This document shows positions 1 to 6,644 of a DNA stretch of 35,102 nt, piece by piece. How positions within the stretch are numbered: the stretch's first letter is position 1; the number at the start of each line of letters is the position of its first letter. The position numbers were made by a program, and so were the translations under genes. The notes under the pieces are model-generated. The model was given only the letters and a program-made list of their open reading frames with translations, made no database searches and had not been told where the DNA came from. Source of the DNA: Candidatus Termititenax sp. Lineage in GTDB: Bacteria > Margulisbacteria > Riflemargulisbacteria > GWF2-35-9 > DYQY01. Where the stretch lies: assembly GCA_020719045.1 (NCBI GenBank), contig DYQY01000014.1, positions 1 to 35,102 on the forward strand, in the 5' to 3' direction.

Positions 1-2
1 TG

Positions 3-1172
3 CTTCTAACTGTCTCAGAGATGCTTCTTAGCGAGTCTAATCGAGAAAATATCTTTCATAAAGTTCTAGATACCTTGGATGAAGCTTTAGAGTTGGAAGA
101 AAGTACCTTTATTATTGCTAAAAGGGACACAGCAGACAAGCTAACTGGCTACCAGATACTTTCCAACAACTACCAAAACTTAGAAGAAATAGCTACCATT
201 AGCCCGCTTATTAAGTTCTTCCAAACAGACCAGACTATTCATAAAATAGAAGAACTAGATGAGGCTCTCCAATCTGCTTTAACAGAGCTAAACTATACCA
301 AAAACTCTATAATATTTCCGCTACACTCACCAGAGATGCTTGAAGGTATCTTGATACTCGGCAAAAGAAGCTCAGGTAAATCTTACAAAAACGAGGACAT
401 CGACTTACTTAAACAACTACGGGCTATCCTTTCTTCTGCGTTCTACAAGCTCACTCCATATGAAAAGATAGAGAAAAACTTTCTAGAGACTCAGAAGCAA
501 CTTTATGATGCTGAACGTAACCTTGCTCGCACAGAACGTATTGCCTCGCTTGCTAACCTTATCCAAGAATACAACCACGAAATAAAGACACCGTTAGCAG
601 TATTAATCGGACTAATTGATAACCTCGACATTCCAGAAGATAAGAAGAAAAAAGCGTTTTCTCAAACCTCAAGGATTGGCGATATTGTCAGAACAACGCT
701 CAGGCTATCGTCTAATCAGGAAGGTGTTATGTCACAGATAAATGTTAATGACATTATCAAACAATCGTTACACCTACTACCATTAAGTGGTGTTACGATA
801 AATGAAGAATTGTCCCTTATGCCTACCATCAATGGTCATGCTGATGATATCCAAATAATGCTCACCAACCTTCTTCAGAACGCTAAAGAAGCCATGCCAA
901 ATGGTGGAGTAATTACTATTAAAACTAGCTCAGATGAAACCAATATTATTATTAGTGTCTCAGACACTGGACATGGGATACCTAAAGAGATTCAGCAAAA
1001 GATATTCGAACCTTTCTTTTCTACCCATGTAACCAAAGGCAGAGGACTTGGACTATCCATTGTATTTAGAATAATCAGAGAACACCTTGGTAGCATCGAG
1101 ATCACCAGCGAGGTTAATAAAGGTACGACATTTATAATTAAGTTGCCCATCAGTAATCCCCCGTCAGTCTAG
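3..1172 (+). CDS. GAF-domain sensor histidine kinase, 5'-partial
   Basis: Soluble two-component sensor kinase: it would autophosphorylate on histidine and pass the phosphate to a response regulator. The frame is open to the left edge with no stop before the first ATG (base 21), so the N-terminus probably lies outside the window. Numbering from that ATG: a GAF-like sensory region at about 8-145, a helical linker at about 150-175, the H-box HEIKTP with phospho-accepting His186, the N-box NLLQNAKEAM near 283, the G1 box DTGHGIP near 315, and the G2 box GRGLGLS near 340. No membrane segment is visible in this part. The gene runs head-on into a response regulator whose stop is 3 bp away, so the two may be partners although they are not co-transcribed. 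The kinase assignment is firm; its signal is unknown. Confidence 0.9.
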   Translation, partial: LLTVSEMLLSESNRENIFHKVLDTLDEALELEESTFIIAKRDTADKLTGYQILSNNYQNLEEIATISPLIKFFQTDQTIHKIEELDEALQSALTELNYTKNSIIFPLHSPEMLEGILILGKRSSGKSYKNEDIDLLKQLRAILSSAFYKLTPYEKIEKNFLETQKQLYDAERNLARTERIASLANLIQEYNHEIKTPLAVLIGLIDNLDIPEDKKKKAFSQTSRIGDIVRTTLRLSSNQEGVMSQINVNDIIKQSLHLLPLSGVTINEELSLMPTINGHADDIQIMLTNLLQNAKEAMPNGGVITIKTSSDETNIIISVSDTGHGIPKEIQQKIFEPFFSTHVTKGRGLGLSIVFRIIREHLGSIEITSEVNKGTTFIIKLPISNPPSV

Positions 1173-1178
1173 GGATTA
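1154..1178. terminator. possible bidirectional terminator at the kinase/regulator junction
   Basis: A 7-bp perfect stem (TAATCCC 1154-1160 / GGGATTA 1172-1178) encloses an 11-nt loop and overlaps both convergent stop codons. The plus side is followed by a short T/C-rich run (TTCTTCC). The stem is short, so terminator function is only plausible. Confidence 0.35.
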
Positions 1179-2048
1179 TTCTTCCTGAAGTTCCTGCATA
1201 CGATAGTTTCCGCTTAGGTAGGCGTTAGTTACCATATCTCTATCTTTGCCAGAGAAAACACTATCTATCGCAGATAGCAGTTCCTCATAATGTTCTGGCT
1301 TTTCTGGCTTCATAATATACCTTGCTGCTTTACCAAGCTTTGGATGTGTTACATCAGTTATCTTCTCAACGTCTTCATAAGCAGAAAGAATAATAACTGG
1401 TATCTGCTGGAATGCACCACTATCCTTAAACATTAGTGCGCCTTCTCGTTTCCTAAGCTCTTTAAGGAACTGAATCCCATTCATCTCTGGCATTTTGATA
1501 TCTAAGACAATACATCCAACCCTATTCTCAGCTATCCCTAAAAATCTTTCGTTTTTTTCCAGTATTCTGAGCGCTTCCTTACCATTATACGCAATAGTTG
1601 TTGCGTATTTGCCTGCACTAAGAATTTTACCTGAAACATAGTCAGCTAAATCTATCTCATCCTCAACCACTAAAACCAATGGTTTGAGTCCTACTTTAAC
1701 TTTTTTATATTTTAACAAAGTACCTTCAACTAGATACTGCTTTATTCTTACAATCTTTCCATAAGCTCTAAATGGCCCAACAAATATGCAAGCAACAAAA
1801 GATAAACTACAAATAAAAAAGAAGATATATATTACAAAAAAAGCCCTTAAAACCAAAAAGAAAAGCTCATTCTGACAACCTATCTTATTTGACAAAAGAA
1901 ACCTATATGCTTTCTGTACACCCCAAACGAAGCCACCAATCGCACAAACAATTGGCCCATAAACAAATAGGTACAATATAAGTAATGGGGAAAAAATAAT
2001 CATAGTAACCATCAACAATGGTTTATTTTTTAAAATATACTTAATCAT
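1176..2048 (-). CDS. response regulator with N-terminal membrane helices
   Basis: The C-terminal half is a canonical receiver domain (about 122-268): acidic pocket VVEDE (129-131), phospho-acceptor Asp183 in LDIKMPEMNG, switch Ser222 in ILSAYED, and conserved Lys247 in MKPEKP. The first ~120 residues are very hydrophobic, with apparent membrane segments at about 10-45 and 62-92 and a basic stretch (about 97-120) leading into the receiver. There is no DNA-binding output domain. This layout, an inner-membrane-anchored lone receiver, is uncommon; most receivers are soluble. The 498-residue gene upstream on the same strand ends 58 bp before this start, so the two may be one operon. Output could be protein-protein signalling at the membrane, but nothing in the sequence shows the target. 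Confidence 0.8.
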   Translation of the reverse strand: MIKYILKNKPLLMVTMIIFSPLLILYLFVYGPIVCAIGGFVWGVQKAYRFLLSNKIGCQNELFFLVLRAFFVIYIFFFICSLSFVACIFVGPFRAYGKIVRIKQYLVEGTLLKYKKVKVGLKPLVLVVEDEIDLADYVSGKILSAGKYATTIAYNGKEALRILEKNERFLGIAENRVGCIVLDIKMPEMNGIQFLKELRKREGALMFKDSGAFQQIPVIILSAYEDVEKITDVTHPKLGKAARYIMKPEKPEHYEELLSAIDSVFSGKDRDMVTNAYLSGNYRMQELQEE

Positions 2049-2106
2049 ATGAATATCTTATCTATAATTAAACAAAGTTTCCAGAGATGAAAACTATTTT
2101 CAAGAT

Positions 2107-3597
2107 TCATTTCCCAGAGGAATTAACTTTTCTTTTCTTATAAACTGTTATCGCTACATCTATTGCTCTATCAACCTTCTTATTCTCAGCTTTTTGAGCA
2201 AACCTTAGCTTAAAATCGATTATCATAGAAGCGATGTTATTGTCTAAAATCTTTTTAATATTATTTAAGTTTGAATTATCTTGTCTTGTACAAAACAGCA
2301 TACTTTCAATCAAGATTTTCGCAGTATTTTTTGCCTCTTTACCAAAGAAATCTACAATACTTACCTTAATATCTTCAAAATAGTTCCTTAATGTAGCTTT
2401 AGCCTGTTCATATTCTTCTTGAATCCTTAGTGTTTCTATTCTTTGCAATTGGGTGTTAATATCCTTCATTAACACATCCAGCTCTTTGTCAGAAGCCTCT
2501 AACTGAGCAGATAACCTTTCTAATTCTCGTTCTTGTAATGCGTCCTGAATACGACCAATTACTTCAGCCACTGCCTCTTCCTTACTTAATCCACGTCTCA
2601 TACGTCTCTCAACTGCTCTTTGAAAATAAACATTATTAGTATCTACTGCAACTTCACCTGTTTCTGTATTAAAAGAAAACACAGCTTCCAATAAATGTCC
2701 TTTAACAAACCCACGATTATGCCCAAACTTGTGCTTAACTTCTACAGAGTCAGCTTCTTTATAGTCTAAACACTCGGTACTTTCTTCTCGCATCCCATTA
2801 TTTACAAAATGATTTTCATGACCTTCCTTAAAATGTTGACTATACTCTATAGCATCATAGCCCTTAGCCATAGCATGCTGTAATACTCCCTTTACCTTAC
2901 TCAGTTTATCTACATCATCTGTATTTAGATTCATACTGCTAGCCACTTTGTTCAGTCGGATAGCTTCTCTTTGTTTTATAATAGATTGTGTACGATCACT
3001 AACTGTTTTAATAAAACTAAATTTATTACTTGTCTCTCCACCATTATCTGCCGATTGAGTTTCTGGTGTCATATTTGCTTGGTCTACCATAGAGCTCTCT
3101 GTTGCTTGTTTTTTTGGACTAAAGACTTTATCAAATCTTTGCATTGCTGTTTTATCTTCCAGCTCAGCAAGCACTTGCTTAACTGCTTCTTTAAGCTCAG
3201 GATTCTCACTTAGAAGCTTAACAACTTCTGCCATCTTATGGTCATTCTGTTCTAGCACCTTATCAAACAAAAACTTCATCGCAAATCTCGCAAGGATTAT
3301 TTCCTTATTATCTACTGAAGTAAATTGATTGGAAAAAGCCGATGACAAAGATGGGAGACTTTTGCCACCACCGAATACCGACCTAAGCATACCGTCAACA
3401 TCGCTAGCTTCACTAGAATTCTCTGCAATAGTAATATTATGCATACTCACTAAAACATCTCTAGTTAAAGGATCCAATCCTGTCTGCTCTACTGGTAGCT
3501 GTACTAAAGTATTTTTGGGTTCATTAGGTTTAATAGTATTATTATAATTATTTAAAAAAGCAACTACTTGTGATGTATTTAGATTAACTGAACTCAA
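2107..3597 (-). CDS. unknown coiled-coil protein, about 496 aa
   Basis: I do not recognise this family. There is no signal peptide or membrane segment. The N-terminus is Ser/Asn/Thr-rich and probably disordered (1-100); residues 105-150 and 350-498 look helical, with a heptad-like Glu/Leu/Gln-rich coiled coil at about 350-408. An in-frame stop immediately precedes a TTG at 3603, so only TTG starts are available. The GGAGG sits 3 nt from that TTG but 9 nt from the TTG at 3597, so I prefer 3597. A 29-bp sequence repeated elsewhere in the window lies about 37 bp upstream and may be promoter DNA. The Ser/Thr-rich start without a Sec signal would suit a substrate or component of a type III-like apparatus, but that is inference only. 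Confidence 0.6.
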   Translation of the reverse strand: MSSVNLNTSQVVAFLNNYNNTIKPNEPKNTLVQLPVEQTGLDPLTRDVLVSMHNITIAENSSEASDVDGMLRSVFGGGKSLPSLSSAFSNQFTSVDNKEIILARFAMKFLFDKVLEQNDHKMAEVVKLLSENPELKEAVKQVLAELEDKTAMQRFDKVFSPKKQATESSMVDQANMTPETQSADNGGETSNKFSFIKTVSDRTQSIIKQREAIRLNKVASSMNLNTDDVDKLSKVKGVLQHAMAKGYDAIEYSQHFKEGHENHFVNNGMREESTECLDYKEADSVEVKHKFGHNRGFVKGHLLEAVFSFNTETGEVAVDTNNVYFQRAVERRMRRGLSKEEAVAEVIGRIQDALQERELERLSAQLEASDKELDVLMKDINTQLQRIETLRIQEEYEQAKATLRNYFEDIKVSIVDFFGKEAKNTAKILIESMLFCTRQDNSNLNNIKKILDNNIASMIIDFKLRFAQKAENKKVDRAIDVAITVYKKRKVNSSGK

Positions 3598-3633
3598 GCG
3601 CAATTACCTCCATTAGTTATATCTAATTGAAAG

Positions 3634-3662
3634 TATGCCCAAAATATCATATTTTAAACATA
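3634..3662 (-). repeat. 29-bp repeat, copy A, possible promoter element
   Basis: This 29-bp stretch recurs at 6598-6626 with two mismatches. Read on the minus strand it ends in GGGCATA and lies just upstream of the coiled-coil gene, with about 30 bp from GGGCATA to the ribosome binding site. That position suits a core promoter, perhaps for an alternative sigma factor. A similar GGGCATA in an A/T-rich setting precedes the small ORF at 34775. Confidence 0.5.
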
Positions 3663-3874
3663 TGATTTTATTCAATTATTATCCATGAGTAATTTTAGCA
3701 AATATAGAATTGTAAAAATTTTGCAATCATTTAAAGACAAAAACTAAAAAAATGAATAATAAAGCAATGCTCCCGCAGGCTCAAACATATATTTCAAAGA
3801 TGTTCACGAAATCACAGGGTTATAAAAAACTTTCCAAATTTTAATGTAGCGAGTTTACTCAATGAGAGAGGATT

Positions 3875-3897
3875 ATAAGGGCTGCGGAAGCCCTTAT
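3875..3897 (-). terminator. hairpin downstream of twin gene 1
   Basis: A perfect 9-bp stem (ATAAGGGCT / AGCCCTTAT) with a 5-nt loop starts 10 bp after the twin gene 1 stop. The run that follows on the minus strand is only moderately T-rich (AATCCTCTC), so this is a weak intrinsic terminator or an RNA 3'-end stabiliser. Confidence 0.55.
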
Positions 3898-3906
3898 ACT
3901 AAAATG

Positions 3907-5355
3907 CTATTTGTATTTAATATCATAAAACCCAGAATCAACTTCTTCTTTTGGAGCTGCGTCACAATATTCTAATAATTCAAACAAATACTCTTGACCT
4001 AATGGGATATCTCCACCTTTATAAGTTTCCTTAACAGCTTCAAGCTTTCTAACCGCTTCATCCTTAGCTTTTGCTACAGATTTTTCTTTAGTAAGAATTC
4101 TTAATACCATTAAATCTCCTTTAAACATATCTTCAATCTGCCTATATTCAGGCATCCAGCCCTTAGTCCTAGAAGAAAAATCACTATAAAAGTATTGCTC
4201 TGACATACTAGATAGTGTATCAATAAATAGTGACCGCGCAACCATTCTCATTGTGCTACCCTCAACCACATCATCTCTGTAGCTTATCTTTAAATTATCA
4301 TATTTTTGAATAAATGACTCATCTCGCTTTTTGCCATTCTGTATTGATATAAGGTAATTAACTAACTTATCCTTATAATTTGGAGATACATTTAAACTAT
4401 TTACTAGTTCCTTAACACTCACATTACTAGCTACTTCTAGCCATTTGTTGCTAGTCTTATCTGTTACTATGCCCTTATTACCTTTTTGTTTCCAATTATA
4501 ATCAGTTATTAATCCTACTCTATCTAACTCTTTCCACAAGGAATATAGCTCAACTCCATCTATCTTTAGTTCTCTACCTAGCTTTCCAACTGTACTTACT
4601 CCACTATATTCCTTTAATAAATCCTCATATTTAACTAAGCATCCTAACATCTCCACAATACCACTATCAATTTCAAGCAAACCTGATCTAACTTCACGAT
4701 CAATTACTGGCATTGTTAAATAGTCCATATCCATACCATAGTCTTCCAGCTTTCTATGTGAAGCATAATAATAATAATATTTCTTTGCTAATAACTCAGT
4801 TTTATCCGTAAGCCATTTTGGTCCACTACCACCTTCAGGAAATGCTCCATTTTCAGCTTTCCATTTTAATATTTCATCAATTTTGTTTTGGTTTTCTTTA
4901 GTAAATTTCAGTATTATCTTATGAGAATCATTACCGAGTGGTCCTTTTTCTACTAGTCCCTTGCCTAGTACCATACTTGCTGGAGGCATTAAATATAAAT
5001 CTGCTTTAGTGATGTTTGGATAAAGAAGCCTTCTAGTATCTGTAACCATTTTGAATTCCTCTTCTAAATCCAAATAAGTAGTTTTAAAGTACTTACTAAC
5101 ATCCACTACAAACTCAGGTTTAACTGGCTTTACAGCTTCTGTTTTGGCAACCTCTGCTGTAGCTTGTGCTTCATTTGCTTGTTTAGCAACTATTACATTT
5201 GGAGGGGTTATTGGGTTAGTCGCTACAGATACTTTAATATCTGGGTTTTGAGTTACAGTTGTTGTGGTTGGAAGGCTGTAGTCATTTGGCAAACGAATCC
5301 CTCCTTTAATAATTGGATATTTAACTCCACCTACTGTTATTGTATCGTCTGCCAT
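3907..5355 (-). CDS. twin gene 1: unknown 482-aa protein with variant C-terminus
   Basis: I do not recognise the family. The protein looks soluble, without signal peptide or membrane helix. Residues 1-80 are Thr/Pro/Ala/Val-rich and likely disordered. Residues 85-404 look folded; about 251-290 (TVGKLGRELKIDGVELYSLW and onward) resembles a winged-helix unit, though that call is weak. Codons 1-404 appear identical to twin gene 2, while residues 405-482 match it only loosely, keeping IPLGQE and the terminal IKYK. A clear GGAGG lies 6 nt before the ATG. The abrupt change from identity to divergence inside codon 405 points to recent gene conversion or a recent recombination-driven duplication between older paralogues. 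Effector, surface-export and regulatory roles all remain open. Confidence 0.75.
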   Translation of the reverse strand: MADDTITVGGVKYPIIKGGIRLPNDYSLPTTTTVTQNPDIKVSVATNPITPPNVIVAKQANEAQATAEVAKTEAVKPVKPEFVVDVSKYFKTTYLDLEEEFKMVTDTRRLLYPNITKADLYLMPPASMVLGKGLVEKGPLGNDSHKIILKFTKENQNKIDEILKWKAENGAFPEGGSGPKWLTDKTELLAKKYYYYYASHRKLEDYGMDMDYLTMPVIDREVRSGLLEIDSGIVEMLGCLVKYEDLLKEYSGVSTVGKLGRELKIDGVELYSLWKELDRVGLITDYNWKQKGNKGIVTDKTSNKWLEVASNVSVKELVNSLNVSPNYKDKLVNYLISIQNGKKRDESFIQKYDNLKISYRDDVVEGSTMRMVARSLFIDTLSSMSEQYFYSDFSSRTKGWMPEYRQIEDMFKGDLMVLRILTKEKSVAKAKDEAVRKLEAVKETYKGGDIPLGQEYLFELLEYCDAAPKEEVDSGFYDIKYK

Positions 5356-5465
5356 TTCTTTCCTCCAAATTTAAATTTCTACTGTTTCTTATCAGTGTTC
5401 TGTTCCTTTATCGTTTTCTTTTCTCATTTATTGCAGTTATTTTATATGGATATTTTTTGATGGGT
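4143..5465. repeat. 1,323-bp direct repeat, left copy
   Basis: It runs from codon 405 of twin gene 1 through the start codon and 110 bp of upstream DNA. It matches 6878-8200 at a constant offset of 2,735 bp, and I found no mismatch or indel in the stretches compared by eye. Both copies face the same way, so homologous recombination between them would delete 2,735 bp, including the zeta-like gene. Confidence 0.9.
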
Positions 5466-5483
5466 ATTGGAAGGCTCGTTTTT

Positions 5484-5541
5484 ATCCCCCTCTTAATAAT
5501 TGTATTACTCCAATTATTAAGTATCCCCCTTATAAAGGGGG
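5484..5541. repeat. C/G-rich palindromic cluster left of the DUF559 remnant
   Basis: Two adjacent hairpins. The first is an 11-bp perfect stem (CTTAATAATTG 5492-5502 / CAATTATTAAG 5511-5521) flanked by direct ATCCCCCT repeats at 5484 and 5523. The second is CCCCCTT-ATA-AAGGGGG at 5525-5541. The second is almost the same as the hairpin right of the DUF559 remnant (5722-5738), so the two probably belong to one inserted unit. Confidence 0.7.
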
Positions 5542-5566
5542 AATATTTTCATGTATAATTTATTTT

Positions 5567-5719
5567 ATGACTTATTACATAGATAAAGATTGGTTAAAAA
5601 ATAATGGTCTCATTTCTAACGGAAAGACACCGCCATATAATCCAAAACTTATTGATAGAGCGAAGCAACTTAGAAAAGAAATGACTAAAGCAGAATGTAA
5701 ACTATTAACAACCATATAA
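5567..5719 (+). pseudogene. truncated DUF559-family gene, N-terminal remnant
   Basis: The 50-codon frame contains YNPKLIDRAKQLRKEMTKAE, which closely resembles the N-terminal signature of DUF559 proteins (a small restriction-endonuclease-like fold, usually about 110-150 aa). The frame stops at TAA as it enters the right-hand C/G-rich palindrome, so the catalytic part that should follow is missing. Palindromes lie on both sides. In my recollection DUF559 genes are often found with such C/G-rich palindromic repeats; I treat that as unproven. The gene is probably non-functional here. Confidence 0.65.
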
Positions 5720-5768
5720 TTCCCCCTTCATAAGGGGGATACCTTTGCTGAAGCAAAGGAGGGGGATT
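5720..5768. repeat. C/G-rich palindromic cluster right of the DUF559 remnant
   Basis: Hairpin CCCCCTT-CAT-AAGGGGG (5722-5738) is followed by CCTTTGC-TGAA-GCAAAGG (5742-5759) and then AGGGGGATT (5760-5768). The last run can also pair with the first CCCCC to enclose the inner hairpin. The first hairpin differs from the one at 5525-5541 only in its loop region. Confidence 0.7.
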
Positions 5769-5796
5769 AATTCAATATAGAAGCTGTAGGGATTAT

Positions 5797-5812
5797 ATAA
5801 AGATTGAACTTA
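5797..5812. repeat. 16-bp match to the S1-gene promoter region, copy A
   Basis: ATAAAGATTGAACTTA occurs here and at 8202-8217, where it supplies the TTGAAC -35 box of the S1-protein gene. Its position beyond the DUF559 segment suggests that the twin duplication originally extended into the S1 promoter. Confidence 0.6.
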
Positions 5813-5843
5813 CTTATAGGTTCTATTATTTGAGTTTCAGCCC

Positions 5844-5852
5844 TGATATAAT
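5844..5852 (+). promoter_or_regulatory. extended -10 promoter of the zeta-like gene
   Basis: TGATATAAT is a perfect extended -10 box. Its last base is 6 nt before the ATG at 5859, which puts the expected transcription start at the start codon, and no Shine-Dalgarno sequence precedes it. The mRNA is therefore predicted to be leaderless. Confidence 0.5.
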
Positions 5853-5858
5853 AACAGA

Positions 5859-6428
5859 ATGAAAATGAACCCTGTATGTTATATAATATCTGGACCAAAT
5901 GGCTCAGGAAAAACAACCTTTGCAACCGAATATTTACCTAAAATTGTAAACTGCAAAAATTTTGTAAATGTAGATATGATTGCCCATGGCTTATCACCTT
6001 TCAATTCAGAATCTGTCAACATTAAAGCTGCAAAACTTTTTCTGCCTATTATCAATGAGTTAGCTGAAAAAAAAGAAACTTTTGCATTTGAAACAACTCT
6101 ATCAGGACTAACCTATATAAGATTCATCAAAAAACTTCATTCTCTAAATTACAAAATAGTCCTCTTTTATCTATGGATCCCAAGCGCATCATTCTCTGAA
6201 AAAAGAGTAATATCTAGAGTACAAATGGGCGGACATAGTATTCCAAGAGAAGCTATTTATCGTAGATATAAAAAGTGTAATAAAAATCTTTTAGAACACT
6301 ATATGCCTATATGTGAAGAAATTTATATTTATAACAATGCATCTATCAATCCAGTAATGATTGCTGAGAAAATAAATAATAAATTATCTATTTTAGATAA
6401 TTCGATATATAATAAACTTTATGAATAA
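5859..6428 (+). CDS. zeta-toxin-like P-loop kinase
   Basis: A 189-aa protein of the zeta toxin/AAA_33 type. Zeta toxins phosphorylate UDP-N-acetylglucosamine and so poison cell-wall precursor supply; many chromosomal relatives are uncharacterised small-molecule kinases. Visible features: Walker A GPNGSGKT near residues 12-19, Asp in NVDMIAHGLSP near 39, the FAFETTLSG segment near 78, and a basic region with RVISRV and RRYKK near 120-145 where the family has its arginine-bearing lid. It overlaps a 43-codon gene whose type usually accompanies these kinases. The pair lies between the two 1.3-kb direct repeats, so it would be lost if they recombined. The fold is confident; toxicity is not established. 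Confidence 0.8.
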   Translation: MKMNPVCYIISGPNGSGKTTFATEYLPKIVNCKNFVNVDMIAHGLSPFNSESVNIKAAKLFLPIINELAEKKETFAFETTLSGLTYIRFIKKLHSLNYKIVLFYLWIPSASFSEKRVISRVQMGGHSIPREAIYRRYKKCNKNLLEHYMPICEEIYIYNNASINPVMIAEKINNKLSILDNSIYNKLYE

Positions 6429-6552
6429 TACGAAAAATAAAAGTATTTTTGGACTTACTGCAGAAAAAGCATTAAAGGAAGCTGTAAAAAAAGCGGTATC
6501 CGAGCATAAAAGAAAAGGCATTCCAATAGTTAGCATTAATAAAACAGACTAA
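6421..6552 (+). CDS. small companion of the zeta-like kinase, putative antitoxin
   Basis: A 43-codon gene that begins 8 bp inside the kinase gene, so the two are translationally linked. It contains AEKALKEAVKKAVSEHKRKG followed by IPIVSIN. This is close to the pattern of small proteins commonly found beside AAA_33/zeta-like kinases: an Ala/Glu/Lys-rich helix, then a GxPI-type strand, usually ending in a short W-R-D-G-K tail. That tail is absent here, where the protein ends INKTD, so it may be C-terminally shortened. An antitoxin role is inferred from size, helix and position. Confidence 0.65.
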   Translation: MNNTKNKSIFGLTAEKALKEAVKKAVSEHKRKGIPIVSINKTD

Positions 6553-6644
6553 TCTAACCATCCACATACCGCCTAATCAATATTTATTAATTAGGAATAT
6601 GCCCGAAATATCAGATTTTAAACATACTTATTTTTTATTGTTTA
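6553..6644. other. spacer between the kinase pair and twin gene 2
   Basis: It carries a weak 6-bp inverted repeat (CCTAAT 6572-6577 / ATTAGG 6590-6595) and the second 29-bp repeat at 6598-6626. Nothing else is recognisable. Confidence 0.4.
6598..6626 (-). repeat. 29-bp repeat, copy B
   Basis: It matches 3634-3662 at 27 of 29 positions in the same orientation. It lies 18 bp beyond the stop of twin gene 2, whereas copy A lies 244 bp beyond the stop of twin gene 1. No minus-strand gene follows copy B closely, so if the element is a promoter this copy looks orphaned. Confidence 0.55.

Larger units (their letters stand above)
3604..3906. other. intergenic spacer between the coiled-coil gene and twin gene 1
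   Basis: This A/T-rich spacer holds the 29-bp repeat (3634-3662), a 30-codon ORF without a ribosome binding site (3752-3844, probably chance) and a 9-bp hairpin (3875-3897). I see no tRNA, transposase or recognisable RNA fold. Confidence 0.5.
5466..5796. mobile_element. probable inserted segment carrying the DUF559 remnant and palindromes
   Basis: Comparing the upstream flanks of the twins gives the boundaries. After the shared block, copy 2 continues within one base into ATAAAGATTGAACTTA (8202-8217). In copy 1 the same 16 bp appears only at 5797-5812, after about 331 extra bases. The simplest reading is an insertion of 5466-5796 into copy 1, or a deletion from copy 2. No transposase and no clear target-site duplication are visible, so mobility is inferred from this comparison and from the palindromes. 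Confidence 0.45.

Noticed and set aside
3752-3844. 30-codon ORF in the spacer after twin gene 1
   Set aside because: No ribosome binding site, no family resemblance, and short enough to arise by chance.
5164-5558. Plus-strand frames over the twin gene start, repeated at 7899-8195
   Set aside because: Cys/Phe/Tyr-rich shadows of the twin genes; the repetition only reflects the DNA repeat.
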